From Lysinibacillus capsici (lineage in GTDB: Bacteria > Bacillota > Bacilli > Bacillales_A > Planococcaceae), in contig NZ_PXXX01000010.1 of NCBI RefSeq assembly GCF_003367505.1, positions 62,001 through 126,000 of the forward strand: a stretch of DNA of 64,000 bases, read 5' to 3'. The translations under genes were made by a program, and so were the position numbers. The notes under the pieces were generated by a model. That model was given only the letters and a program-made list of their open reading frames with translations, made no database searches and was not told the DNA's origin. This document shows, in pieces, positions 63,226 to 64,000 of this stretch. How positions within the stretch are numbered: position 1 is the stretch's first letter; every line of letters begins with the position of its first letter.

Positions 63226-64000
63226 TTATTGTTTTTTTGCTACATCAACAATACGACCTTCTGTTGTTGTTTTCACTTCTTTAAGTGATAGTAATTGCTC
63301 TTGAAGGTTTTCCCAATCAGATAAGCCTAAATCTGTAACACGACCTTCTTCATATGCTTTAGCAAACATATCTAGGCCATCTCCACCTTTAGCAGTATAG
63401 GCATTTGTAGCTACTGTGTAAGTTTTACCATCTTCAATAGCAACATATTTACCTGTTGCTTTATCTAAATATTCGATAGATACAACACGTGAGCCTACTT
63501 CTTTTGACGAATCATATTGTAATTTCGCTCCAGCAATGTGTAAGAAGCCACCATTTTCTTTAGGTGCATTTTTCAAGGACACTTCAAATGCTGCTTTTAG
63601 CTCAGCACCTGTTGCATCCATTAATGCTAATGTATTACCGAATGGTAATACTGTAATTACTTGACCAACAGTAATATTCCCAGCTGGAATTGCTTCTCGA
63701 ATACCACCGCCATTTTGTAATGCCATTACAACCGTTTTATCAGTATATTTTTGTGCCTTTGCTAGCATACCATCTGTAATGATATTACCTAGGGCTGTTT
63801 CATTACTACGCACACTTTCAAGACTTGTTTCACTTGCACGTGGGTTAGCTAAAGCTTCTTTTAGTGTTACACCTATTTCTTTGTTGTTCACTTCATCTAC
63901 TTTTGCTTTATAAGGTGCTAGTAATTTTACTAATGATTCGTCTTCAGCTACCTTACCAAGGTCGATTAATTCGCCACCATATTCAGTAACTATGCCATCT
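63226..64000 (-). CDS. 5'-nucleotidase family protein, C-terminal part, cut by window edge
   Basis: The frame is open from the right edge to the stop at 63226, 257 residues. It matches the 5_nucleotid_C domain of UshA/YfkN-type 5'-nucleotidases: ETALGNIITDGML, ALQNGGGIREAI (substrate-stacking region) and ATNAYTAKGGDGLDMF. The metallophosphatase half lies outside the window. The C-terminus ends in VDVAKKQ with no LPXTG or membrane anchor. Function: extracellular release of phosphate and nucleosides, by family. Confidence 0.87.
   Translation of the reverse strand, partial: DGIVTEYGGELIDLGKVAEDESLVKLLAPYKAKVDEVNNKEIGVTLKEALANPRASETSLESVRSNETALGNIITDGMLAKAQKYTDKTVVMALQNGGGIREAIPAGNITVGQVITVLPFGNTLALMDATGAELKAAFEVSLKNAPKENGGFLHIAGAKLQYDSSKEVGSRVVSIEYLDKATGKYVAIEDGKTYTVATNAYTAKGGDGLDMFAKAYEEGRVTDLGLSDWENLQEQLLSLKEVKTTTEGRIVDVAKKQ

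Noticed and set aside
1-64000. tRNA, rRNA, prophage or insertion sequence genes
   Set aside because: Looked for on both strands; no transposase, integrase, phage structural or tRNA-like sequence was recognised.

Overview
The window looks like chromosome of a low-GC, endospore-forming member of Bacillales, most like Lysinibacillus or a close relative. The evidence is the spore genes (splAB, a gerA-gerB-gerC operon plus a lone gerA homologue), AGGAGG-type ribosome sites with many TTG and GTG starts, BmrA- and DinG-type proteins close to those of Bacillus, and AT-rich intergenic DNA with strong intrinsic terminators. I see no rRNA, tRNA, prophage, insertion sequence or CRISPR array. The genus is an inference; the order is well supported.

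Layout. 1-5974: an operon on the minus strand with ankyrin protein, DUF2877, FdrA and DUF1116 genes, in the order of E. coli yahDEFG, facing a PucR-type regulator. 6074-9616: a BmrA-type multidrug ABC exporter with its own two-component system. 9618-12050: flavodoxin-fold reductase and MarR regulator, divergent around two palindromes, then a 42-bp tandem repeat array and a YqcI/YcgG gene. 11997-16184: amino acid permease with an arginine-deiminase-fold enzyme, Nudix hydrolase, and splAB. 16500-22604: a large secreted stalk-domain protein with seven repeats, acetyltransferase, histidine phosphatase and an orphan sensor kinase. 22840-26860: lone gerA, then ribE-ribB-ribH behind two tandem FMN riboswitches, each with its own terminator. 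27042-34483: YibE/F pair, HAD phosphatase, soluble chemoreceptor, VanW lipoprotein, LysM-CAP protein, a PaxB-like membrane protein and a PgeF-like protein. 34478-38092: gerA-gerB-gerC.

38246-51810 holds an amino acid permease and a complete reductive pyrimidine catabolism island. NCS1 permease, PreT/PreA dihydropyrimidine dehydrogenase, dihydropyrimidinase, an M20 carbamoylase, a PucR regulator, an omega-aminotransferase and a CoA-acylating semialdehyde dehydrogenase together would take uracil or thymine to beta-alanine or beta-aminoisobutyrate and on to acetyl- or propionyl-CoA. A conserved-looking 69-residue ORF sits at the end of the permease transcript.

51855-64000: DUF378 membrane protein; a DNA alkylation repair operon (PEP-mutase-like protein, AdaA, AlkA, Ogt); a decayed gene; an MFS transporter with a CocE-type hydrolase facing a TetR regulator; DinG; and the end of a 5'-nucleotidase gene cut by the window edge.

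Most worth following up: the tandem FMN riboswitches in front of a rib operon that lacks ribD and GTP cyclohydrolase II; the ankyrin-FdrA operon; the 42-bp repeat array; the PaxB-like protein; and the small ORF and intercistronic hairpins in the pyrimidine island.
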